A program made the position numbers and the translations under genes. The notes under the pieces are model-generated. The model saw only the letters and a program-made list of their open reading frames with translations. It was not told the origin of the DNA and did not search any database. Of a stretch of DNA of 64,000 nucleotides, positions 58,577 to 64,000 are shown piece by piece; positions within the stretch are counted from its first letter, which is position 1; every line of letters begins with the position of its first letter. This DNA is from Oscillibacter valericigenes (GTDB lineage Bacteria; Bacillota; Clostridia; Oscillospirales; Oscillospiraceae): assembly GCF_021531315.1 (NCBI RefSeq), contig NZ_JAFBIQ010000005.1, forward strand, positions 1 to 64,000, given 5' to 3'.

Positions 58577-58751
58577 AGCCGTCCTTTCGGTACGGAAGGA
58601 CGCCGCAGCTTTTCCATAGGCCTTTAGCGGGCGACCGAACGCGGACGGGCATCAGAGCTGATTTTCATGAGCGGCGTCCACGAAAGTGAATCTCTGCTTT
58701 GATGCAGTGTTTATTCCTTTTTGTCCCAAAGCGGATGCAGATCAATACAAT

Positions 58752-58786
58752 AAAAGGCACGGATAGCGACGCCTCGCTATCCGTGT
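58752..58786 (-). terminator. Terminator of the rubrerythrin gene
   Basis: CACGGATAGCG and CGCTATCCGTG hairpin; on the minus strand followed by CCTTTTATTG. The rest of the 290-bp gap from 58577 contains only a small GTCCTT/GAAGGAC hairpin (about 58582-58604) and no gene I can see. Confidence 0.8.
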
Positions 58787-58866
58787 CCTGTGAGCTTGTT
58801 CCAGCCGCTTGGCTCTTCCCTTGATATAAGCGGCTTTCAACCAAGCCTATACATATTCAGAATTGT

Positions 58867-59451
58867 TTAGCCGAAGTAACGCTCCAGCAGGCCCTTGAGC
58901 GCCTTGCCGTGACGGGCCTCGTCGCGGGCCATCTCGTGCACGGTGTCGTGGATGGCGTCGAGGCCGTTCTTCTTCGCGCAAGCGGCGAGGTCGAACTTGC
59001 CGGCGGTCGCGCCGAACTCGCAGTCCACGCGCCAGGCGAGGTTCTTCTTGGTGGAGTCGGTCATGTTGGCCTCAAGGTCGCTGCCGAGGAGCTCCGCGAA
59101 CTTTGCGGCGTGCTCGGCCTCCTCATAGGCGGCCTTCTCCCAGTACAGGCCGATCTCGGGATATCCCTCGCGGTGCGCGATGCGCGCCATGCACAGGTAC
59201 ATACCGACCTCGCCGCACTCACCGTTGAAGTTGGCCATGAGCTGCTCGAAGATATACTTCTTGTCCTCGGCGCTGATCTGGTCGTTGTTCTTCACGGTCT
59301 TGGCATAGATGCCGAACTCGTGCTCGGCAGCGAGCTTCAGCTCACCCTTGACCTCTTCAAACGCATTCTTAGCGTGGCAGACAGGGCACTCCGCGGGTGC
59401 CTCGGGACCCTCATAGATATAACCGCAAACCTTGCAAACCCACTTCTTCAT
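58867..59451 (-). CDS. Reverse rubrerythrin (N-terminal rubredoxin, C-terminal ferritin-like domain)
   Basis: A 194-residue non-haem iron protein that reduces peroxide or oxygen in strict anaerobes. Unlike classical rubrerythrin the rubredoxin domain comes first ([10 protein letters not shown]...CPVCHAK), then a four-helix ferritin-like domain with iron ligands in [24 protein letters not shown] and DEARHGKAL. This order is typical of Clostridia. ATG 59451 follows GGAGG. Monocistronic, with a promoter next to a 20-bp palindrome. Confidence 0.95.
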   Translation of the reverse strand: MKKWVCKVCGYIYEGPEAPAECPVCHAKNAFEEVKGELKLAAEHEFGIYAKTVKNNDQISAEDKKYIFEQLMANFNGECGEVGMYLCMARIAHREGYPEIGLYWEKAAYEEAEHAAKFAELLGSDLEANMTDSTKKNLAWRVDCEFGATAGKFDLAACAKKNGLDAIHDTVHEMARDEARHGKALKGLLERYFG

Positions 59452-59511
59452 AATAGTATCCTCCATTTAAATTTTAGTTGGAAAATTTTGATCTCTTGCC
59501 TTTGTGAGCTT

Positions 59512-59558
59512 AGTGTAGCACAGAATTTGCGGTTTTGCAAAGTTGCAAATGCAACTTT
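59512..59558 (-). promoter_or_regulatory. Rubrerythrin promoter with palindromic candidate operator
   Basis: TTGCAA (59535-59540) and TACACT (59512-59517), 17-bp spacer, on the minus strand. A perfect palindrome AAAGTTGCA-AA-TGCAACTTT (59539-59558) overlaps and precedes the -35. It could bind a redox regulator or form the bioY 3' hairpin. Confidence 0.7.
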
Positions 59559-59570
59559 TGAGTAAATATT

Positions 59571-60107
59571 TTATGAATTCCGCCCCATGGCCTTGAGAAT
59601 ACGCGGCGCGAGGATCACACTCACGACGATCTTCAGGCAGTCGCCGGGGAGATAGGGCAGCATATAGGCGGTGGCAAGCTTTGCCGCGCTGACCGCGCCG
59701 CCCTTGTAGACATTGACGATGAGGGCGATGTAGGGCAGACCGATGGCATAGAGCACAGCGAAGCCTGCGACGCAGGCGAGGGCAAGGCGCAGCGGCGTGC
59801 GGTTCTTCTCGGCCAGCTTACCGATCACCCAAGCGGCGGGGATCAGGCCGAGCAGAAAACCGAAGGTCGGGTTGAACACATAACCGAAGCCGCCGCCCGC
59901 AGCGAAGATGGGCAGACCCACAAGGCCGAGGCCGACATAGAGCGCCTGTGAGAGCGCGCCGAGCTTGGCGCCCAGCAGCAGTCCCGCCATGGCGGTGAAG
60001 AAGCATTGGAGCGTAATGGTCGCCTGCATGAACTGGAAGTGAAGGAACGCGCCGATGGCGGTCAGCGCCGCGAACAGCGCGCAGTAGATGAGGTCTTTGG
60101 TTTTCAT
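59571..60107 (-). CDS. bioY: Biotin transporter S-component BioY
   Basis: A 178-residue, six-helix membrane protein that binds biotin and works alone or with a shared ECF module. It contains the BioY signatures FFTAMAGLLLGAKLGALSQALYVGLGLVGLPIFAAGGG and YLPGDCLKI near the C-terminus. ATG 60107 follows AAAGGCAG. A BirA-like operator overlaps its promoter, so biotin should repress it. Confidence 0.95.
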   Translation of the reverse strand: MKTKDLIYCALFAALTAIGAFLHFQFMQATITLQCFFTAMAGLLLGAKLGALSQALYVGLGLVGLPIFAAGGGFGYVFNPTFGFLLGLIPAAWVIGKLAEKNRTPLRLALACVAGFAVLYAIGLPYIALIVNVYKGGAVSAAKLATAYMLPYLPGDCLKIVVSVILAPRILKAMGRNS

Positions 60108-60141
60108 GGTTCTGCCTTTCTTTTTTGTTCAAGATGTGGCA

Positions 60142-60194
60142 AGTGTAGCACAGCGGCGTCCGCTTGTCAACCTGTAATTTTTAATAGGTTTACA
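60142..60194 (-). promoter_or_regulatory. bioY promoter with BirA-type operator
   Basis: TTGACA (60165-60170) and TACACT (60142-60147), 17 bp apart on the minus strand. The sequence TGTAAACC-N14-GGTTGACA (60165-60194) is a close match to the BirA box (TTGTAAACC-N14/15-GGTTTACAA) and covers the -35, so BirA-biotin binding would block transcription. Confidence 0.85.
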
Positions 60195-60207
60195 GTGGGG
60201 CAAAATA

Positions 60208-60241
60208 AAGAGGGGGGGTGATCTCATCCCCCCCTCTTCAG
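60208..60241 (-). terminator. Terminator of ychF
   Basis: AGAGGGGGGG/CCCCCCTCT hairpin, followed on the minus strand by TTATTTTG. Confidence 0.8.
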
Positions 60242-60244
60242 GCT

Positions 60245-61357
60245 TTACACATTAAATCGGAAATAGATCATGTCGCCGTCCTTGACGACATACTCCTTGC
60301 CCTCCGAGCGGAGCAGTCCCTTCTCCTTCGCCGCCGCGACGGAGCCGCAGGCGATCATCTCAGAGAAGTTAATGGTCTCAGCGCGGATGAAGCCGCGCTC
60401 GATGTCGGAGTGGATCTTGCCCGCGGCCTGCGGCGCCTTGGTGCCGTTTTTGATGGTCCAAGCCCTGCACTCGTCCTCGCCGTAGGTGAGGAAGGAAATG
60501 AGGCCAAGGAGCGTGTAGCTGCACTGAATGAGGCGGTCGAGGCCGGACTTTTCGATGCCCAGCTCTTCAAGAAACATCGCGCGGTCCTCGCCGTCAAGCT
60601 CGGCAATATCCTGCTCAAGCTTGGCGCAGATGGGCAGCACCTGCGCGCCCTCCTTCGCGGCGAGGTCGGCGACGAGCTGGTAGTACTTGTTGGCGTCCTT
60701 GTCAGCGAAGCCCTCCTCATCCATGTTGGCGGCGTAGATGATGGGCTTGAGGCTCAGAAGGTCGGCGGTGGCGAGCAGCTCCGCATCCTCGCGGCTGTCC
60801 GTCTCAAAGGTGCGCGCGCTCTTGCCCGCGTCGAGATGCGCGGCGAGCGCCTTGAATACCTCCGCCTCGTGCAGGAACTTCTTGTCGCCCTTGGCCATTT
60901 TTGTCGCCTTTTCCACGCGGCGATTGACCATTTCAAGGTCAGCCATGATGAGCTCCAGATCAATGGTCTCGATGTCGCCGATGGGGTCGACGGGGACATT
61001 GGTGCTGGCATCGGCGACGACATGCATGATGTTCTCATCGTCAAAGCAGCGCACAACATGGACGATGGCATCCGTACGGCGGATATTCTCGAGGAACTTG
61101 TTGCCGAGGCCCGCGCCTTGGCTCGCGCCCTTGACAAGGCCCGCGATGTCGACGAACTCGATGACGGCGGGCGTTTTCTTCTTCGGCTGATACATCTCGG
61201 CGAGCTTGTCGAGCCGCTCGTCGGGCACGGCCACCATGCCGACATTCGGCTCAATGGTGCAGAAGGGATAGTTGGCGCTCTCCGCGCCGGCGTTGGTGAT
61301 GGCGTTGAAGAGGGTCGATTTGCCGACATTCGGCAGTCCCACGATACCTAATTTCAT
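60245..61357 (-). CDS. ychF: Redox-regulated ATPase YchF
   Basis: A 370-residue Obg-related P-loop protein that prefers ATP and associates with ribosomes. It has the P-loop GLPNVGKST (residues 7-15), the [10 protein letters not shown] switch II, the altered specificity motif NMDE in place of NKxD, and the C-terminal TGS domain (about 285-368). ATG 61357 follows AAGGAGATAG. The gene is monocistronic between bioY and the integrase. Confidence 0.96.
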   Translation of the reverse strand: MKLGIVGLPNVGKSTLFNAITNAGAESANYPFCTIEPNVGMVAVPDERLDKLAEMYQPKKKTPAVIEFVDIAGLVKGASQGAGLGNKFLENIRRTDAIVHVVRCFDDENIMHVVADASTNVPVDPIGDIETIDLELIMADLEMVNRRVEKATKMAKGDKKFLHEAEVFKALAAHLDAGKSARTFETDSREDAELLATADLLSLKPIIYAANMDEEGFADKDANKYYQLVADLAAKEGAQVLPICAKLEQDIAELDGEDRAMFLEELGIEKSGLDRLIQCSYTLLGLISFLTYGEDECRAWTIKNGTKAPQAAGKIHSDIERGFIRAETINFSEMIACGSVAAAKEKGLLRSEGKEYVVKDGDMIYFRFNV

Positions 61358-61388
61358 AGTTTTTTCTATCTCCTTAAAAAGTCTTGAT

Positions 61389-61404
61389 TTTCAAGGGTTT
61401 CCGG
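61389..61404. repeat. Left imperfect direct repeat flanking the integrase (candidate att)
   Basis: TTTCAAGGGTTTCCGG matches TTTCAAGGCTTTGCGG at 62982-62997 in 14 of 16 positions, same orientation. The two bracket the integrase and its flanking octamer repeats. Confidence 0.35.
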
Positions 61405-61421
61405 AATCCGGCGTGTTTGGC

Positions 61422-61440
61422 TTACGCCATTTTTACGCCA
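61422..61440. repeat. TTACGCCA repeats left of the integrase
   Basis: TTACGCCA at 61422-61429 and 61433-61440, 11 bp apart. They are in inverted orientation to three TGGCGTAA copies right of the integrase and may be integrase arm-binding sites. Confidence 0.6.
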
Positions 61441-61460
61441 TTTTCGCATGGACTTATATG

Positions 61461-62642
61461 CTAGGAAACCCTGCCTGATTCAAATAACCGCACAGCCTGA
61501 TCCAAGGATTCAGATGTGACGTGGACATATCTGTCCATCGTTGTTTTTATGCTTGCATGACCCAGCAGCTTTTGAAGAACCTTAGGCTGTACACCGCATT
61601 CAATCGCTCTTGTGGCGTAGGTATGGCGTAAAGCGTGCATACAGAATCGCCGGATTCCTGCCTCATCGCACAGTTTGTAAAGGTGGGTATCATAGGAACT
61701 ATTCTTTGCCGGTTCCCCGGTACGCCAGTTGATAAAGACAAGATCACGCATGACCAGCCGGGAGATTGCCCCCGTTCGCCGGTCGATATATTCCAGTGTT
61801 TGCGAGAGCAGCGGAGATTCCTTTTGCCAAGGGCGCTTATCCTTGATTTCTTTCAGAATTTCATAGGCCCGATCTGTCAGCGGGATGGTGCGATAGCTCT
61901 GCTGCGTTTTCGGAGGTCCTGCACGCCAAAAGTGCTGCTTGTGGCGGTACTCCAAGGTTTTGTTGACCGTCAGCGTCCGATTCTGGAAATCTATCGCATC
62001 CCATGTCAGCCCGATCATCTCGCCGGTACACAAACCGGTTTCAAGGATCAGCGCGTACTGATTGTAGTTGTGGGAGCGTTTTGCAACTTCAAGAAATCTG
62101 ATTTGCTCATCCCGCGTTAAAAAGTGAATGTCGTCCAGCGCTCGGACTGGCTTTGTGTAGCGAACGCCGTCCATTGGGTGCTTGGCAATCAGGTCATTCA
62201 TCTTCGCAGCCTTGAACATCGTACCCATTGTGATATAGGCTTGACGGATGGTGGAACCCGCATAGTCAGCATCCATCTGAATGAACACCTTTTTACAGTG
62301 CATTGGCTTGACGTTGGCAATCATCATTTTGCCCATAACAGGCTGGATATTGTGGGCATACCGCTCCCGATAATTGCGGAGCGTATTAGGGGCTAAATCA
62401 CCCACAATATTCTCAATCCAGAAATCAAACCATTGATCCACCGTCGTATCGGTGGCTACGAAAACATCCTCGTGCGCGTCGGCGTATTTTGATTCTTCAA
62501 TCCAGTTGCGAGCTTCGGGGAGCGTCGGAAGATACTTCTCATGCCGCTTTCCTGTTTTATCTACGAACCGTGCGTAATATAAACCGTCCTTTCTCTGGCA
62601 GATACCCTTACCACATTCTTTGCCTTTTAAGTTTTTGCCCAT
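61461..62642 (-). CDS. Tyrosine recombinase/integrase, probably inactive
   Basis: A 393-residue integrase of the Tn916-like type. An N-terminal AP2-like arm-binding domain ([21 protein letters not shown]), a core-binding SAM-like domain and the catalytic domain are present. Catalytic residues seen are [10 protein letters not shown] (His-Arg), GHASIKTT and the nucleophile Tyr372 in MDRYVHV. The first catalytic arginine, expected in TGLRxGEM, is Cys205 (TGLCTGEM, codon TGT), a single C-to-T change from CGT. That should abolish strand cleavage. The ATG at 62642 has AAAGGAG upstream and an intact promoter lies 50 bp before. No excisionase, relaxase or cargo is adjacent. Confidence 0.9.
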   Translation of the reverse strand: MGKNLKGKECGKGICQRKDGLYYARFVDKTGKRHEKYLPTLPEARNWIEESKYADAHEDVFVATDTTVDQWFDFWIENIVGDLAPNTLRNYRERYAHNIQPVMGKMMIANVKPMHCKKVFIQMDADYAGSTIRQAYITMGTMFKAAKMNDLIAKHPMDGVRYTKPVRALDDIHFLTRDEQIRFLEVAKRSHNYNQYALILETGLCTGEMIGLTWDAIDFQNRTLTVNKTLEYRHKQHFWRAGPPKTQQSYRTIPLTDRAYEILKEIKDKRPWQKESPLLSQTLEYIDRRTGAISRLVMRDLVFINWRTGEPAKNSSYDTHLYKLCDEAGIRRFCMHALRHTYATRAIECGVQPKVLQKLLGHASIKTTMDRYVHVTSESLDQAVRLFESGRVS

Positions 62643-62694
62643 ATAATGAACTCCTTTCCTTAGAGCAGGAAACGTGAGTTCATCACGACACTTT

Positions 62695-62723
62695 ATTTTA
62701 ACACAAAAACGCAAATTTTTCAA
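62695..62723 (-). promoter_or_regulatory. Promoter of the integrase gene
   Basis: TTGAAA (62718-62723) and TAAAAT (62695-62700), 17-bp spacer on the minus strand. Confidence 0.8.
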
Positions 62724-62854
62724 CAGATTTCAACGCTCGGGCAGAGTCAATATAATGACACCGTCTCATTCACGTTCCAGAACAAAATCCGAAGAGCCTT
62801 GAATGACTTTGGCCTCTCTTGATCTTGGGGCAATCACAATGCTGCGGGATAACG

Positions 62855-62893
62855 CAAAAAATCGGCACCTGCTTTTGAGGCAGGTGCCGATTT
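62855..62893 (-). terminator. Terminator, likely of the groEL transcript
   Basis: AAATCGGCACCTGC and GCAGGTGCCGATTT hairpin followed on the minus strand by TTTTTTGCG. It lies about 110 bp beyond the groEL stop, with the TGGCGTAA repeats between. The stretch 62724-62854 shows no gene I can support. Confidence 0.85.
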
Positions 62894-62921
62894 CTGTTAC
62901 CCTATAATGCGCTTGAATTTT

Positions 62922-62949
62922 TGGCGTAAGTGGCGTAAGTTTGGCGTAA
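62922..62949. repeat. Three TGGCGTAA repeats between groEL and its terminator
   Basis: TGGCGTAA at 62922-62929, 62931-62938 and 62942-62949 (steps of 9 and 11 bp). They are the reverse complement of the two octamers left of the integrase. Confidence 0.65.
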
Positions 62950-62981
62950 ATCCGCTTTTGCACACTCAAAAAATCAAGCAA

Positions 62982-62997
62982 TTTCAAGGCTTTGCGG
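62982..62997. repeat. Right imperfect direct repeat flanking the integrase (candidate att)
   Basis: TTTCAAGGCTTTGCGG, partner of 61389-61404 with two mismatches; it lies only seven bases past the groEL stop codon. Confidence 0.35.
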
Positions 62998-63003
62998 CGT
63001 CTC

Positions 63004-64000
63004 TTAGTACATGCCGCCCATGTCGCCCATGCCGGCGGGAGCCGCAGGTGCGGGAGGCTCGGGCTTGTCGGCGACGAGCGCCTCGGTGGTCAGCACCATG
63101 GAGCTGACGGAGGCAGCGTTCTCCAGCGCGGAGCGGGTGACCTTTGCGGGGTCGACGATACCGGAGACGATCATGTCGCAGTAGACTTCCTTGTAAGCGT
63201 CGAAGCCGTAGCCGAGCTTGCGGGAGCTCTTGATCTTTTCAAGCACCACGCTGCCGTCCACGCCCGCGTTCGCGGCGATCTGACGGATGGGCTCCTGCAG
63301 AGCGTTGGCGATGATCTTCACGCCGGTCTTCTCGTCACCCTCGACCTTGCTGACGAGCTTCTCGACCGCGGGTACGGCGTTGACATAGGCGGTGCCGCCG
63401 CCGGCGACGATGCCTTCCTCAACGGCTGCGCGGGTCGCGTTGAGCGCGTCCTCAATGCGCAGCTTCTTTTCCTTCATCTCGGTCTCGGTGGCAGCGCCGA
63501 CCTTGATGACCGCTACGCCGCCGGCGAGCTTGGCAAGGCGCTCCTGCAGCTTCTCCTTGTCGTAGTCGCTGGTGGTCACGCCGATCTGGGCGCGGATCTG
63601 CGCCACGCGATCCTTGATGGCCTGCTTGTCACCGGAGCCGTCCACGATGGTGGTGTTCTCCTTGGTGACCTTGACCTGACGCGCACGGCCGAGCATATCG
63701 ACGGTCGCGCTCTTGAGCTCGTAGCCAAGCTCCTCGGAAATGACCTGACCGCCGGTGAGGATGGCAATATCCTGCAGCATCTCCTTGCGGCGGTCGCCGA
63801 AGCCGGGCGCCTTGACGCACACGACATTGAGCGTACCGCGCAGACGGTTGACGATCAGGGTGGAGAGCGCCTCGCCCTCAACATCCTCGGCGATGATGAC
63901 CAGCTTCTTGCCGCTCTGCACGAGCTGCTCGAGGATGGGCAGGATGTCGGAGATGACGGAGATCTTCTTATCGGTGATGAGGATGTAAGCGTCGTCCACG
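63004..64000 (-). CDS. groEL: Chaperonin GroEL, C-terminal part (5' end outside window)
   Basis: The last 332 codons of the 60-kDa chaperonin that folds proteins in the GroES-capped ring. The visible part covers apical and equatorial domains: [49 protein letters not shown], and the ATP-site [14 protein letters not shown] and [12 protein letters not shown]. It ends with [14 protein letters not shown], the usual Gly/Met-rich tail. The start lies right of the window. Confidence 0.97.
   Translation of the reverse strand, partial: VDDAYILITDKKISVISDILPILEQLVQSGKKLVIIAEDVEGEALSTLIVNRLRGTLNVVCVKAPGFGDRRKEMLQDIAILTGGQVISEELGYELKSATVDMLGRARQVKVTKENTTIVDGSGDKQAIKDRVAQIRAQIGVTTSDYDKEKLQERLAKLAGGVAVIKVGAATETEMKEKKLRIEDALNATRAAVEEGIVAGGGTAYVNAVPAVEKLVSKVEGDEKTGVKIIANALQEPIRQIAANAGVDGSVVLEKIKSSRKLGYGFDAYKEVYCDMIVSGIVDPAKVTRSALENAASVSSMVLTTEALVADKPEPPAPAAPAGMGDMGGMY

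Noticed and set aside
62766-62987. 73-codon minus-strand frame right of the integrase
   Set aside because: It runs through the groEL terminator hairpin and the TGGCGTAA array and lacks a ribosome site, so it is treated as non-coding.
1-64000. CRISPR arrays or rRNA genes
   Set aside because: No regularly spaced 25-40 bp direct repeats with spacers and no conserved rRNA stretches were seen on either strand.

Overview
The window looks like a chromosomal segment of a GC-rich, Gram-positive anaerobe of the Clostridia. An Oscillospiraceae-like gut bacterium fits best, but the genus cannot be fixed from the sequence. Supporting traits are pyruvate phosphate dikinase and phosphotransacetylase, a rubredoxin-first ('reverse') rubrerythrin, FtsH, a RicT/PSP1 protein, an ECF-type transporter, a BirA-like box at bioY, SLH-domain surface protein export, and a tandem glycine riboswitch ahead of a split gcvPA/gcvPB operon. 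Most intergenic gaps carry textbook sigma-A promoters (17-bp spacers) and GC-rich hairpin terminators.

Layout. 1-0.77 kb: edge of a probable mobile element (one partial CDS and a tRNA-like T-arm). 0.87-1.1 kb: tRNA-Cys and tRNA-Gly. 1.2-4.4 kb: LysM/G5/M23 wall hydrolase divergent from pta, with a relic of a second pta tail. 4.4-7.7 kb (minus): flavodoxin plus 7-TM protein, a tiny VanZ-like gene, a GGDEF protein and a small unknown gene, linked by composite terminator-promoters. 7.8-12.8 kb: ppdK, then holB-ricT. 12.9-21.4 kb: two sigma/anti-sigma modules, a HAD hydrolase, rluD/lspA/dusB and an HtrA protease. 21.6-27.7 kb: a flavoprotein, a D-2-hydroxyacid dehydrogenase, a DUF368 (PopT-type) lipid-carrier translocase, a membrane protein and ftsH.

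27.9-36.5 kb is the most interesting block: rlmB, a degenerate P-type-ATPase-like protein, an SLH-anchored alpha/alpha-barrel protein, a DUF4430 lipoprotein, an EcfT, and one polypeptide fusing two ECF ATPases to an S-component. The barrel plus DUF4430 pair mirrors the two halves of animal intrinsic factor/transcobalamin, suggesting a surface capture and uptake system for a corrinoid-like ligand.

36.5-45 kb: putP, iclR, then a molybdenum block (moaA, moaC, MOSC, molybdopterin-binding protein, modABC). 44.9-51.9 kb: glycine riboswitch and glycine cleavage operon (gcvT-H-PA-PB-lplA-lpdA). 52-58.6 kb: an apparently undescribed five-gene minus-strand cluster (small lipoprotein, LemA, two DUF4428 zinc-ribbon proteins, one with SHOCT, and a clostripain-like lipoprotein interrupted by an in-frame TAG), then a LytTR response regulator and a divergent MerR regulator separated by a 19-bp-spacer promoter. 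58.8-64 kb: reverse rubrerythrin, bioY with a BirA-like operator, ychF, a solitary integrase lacking its first catalytic arginine, and the 3' part of groEL.
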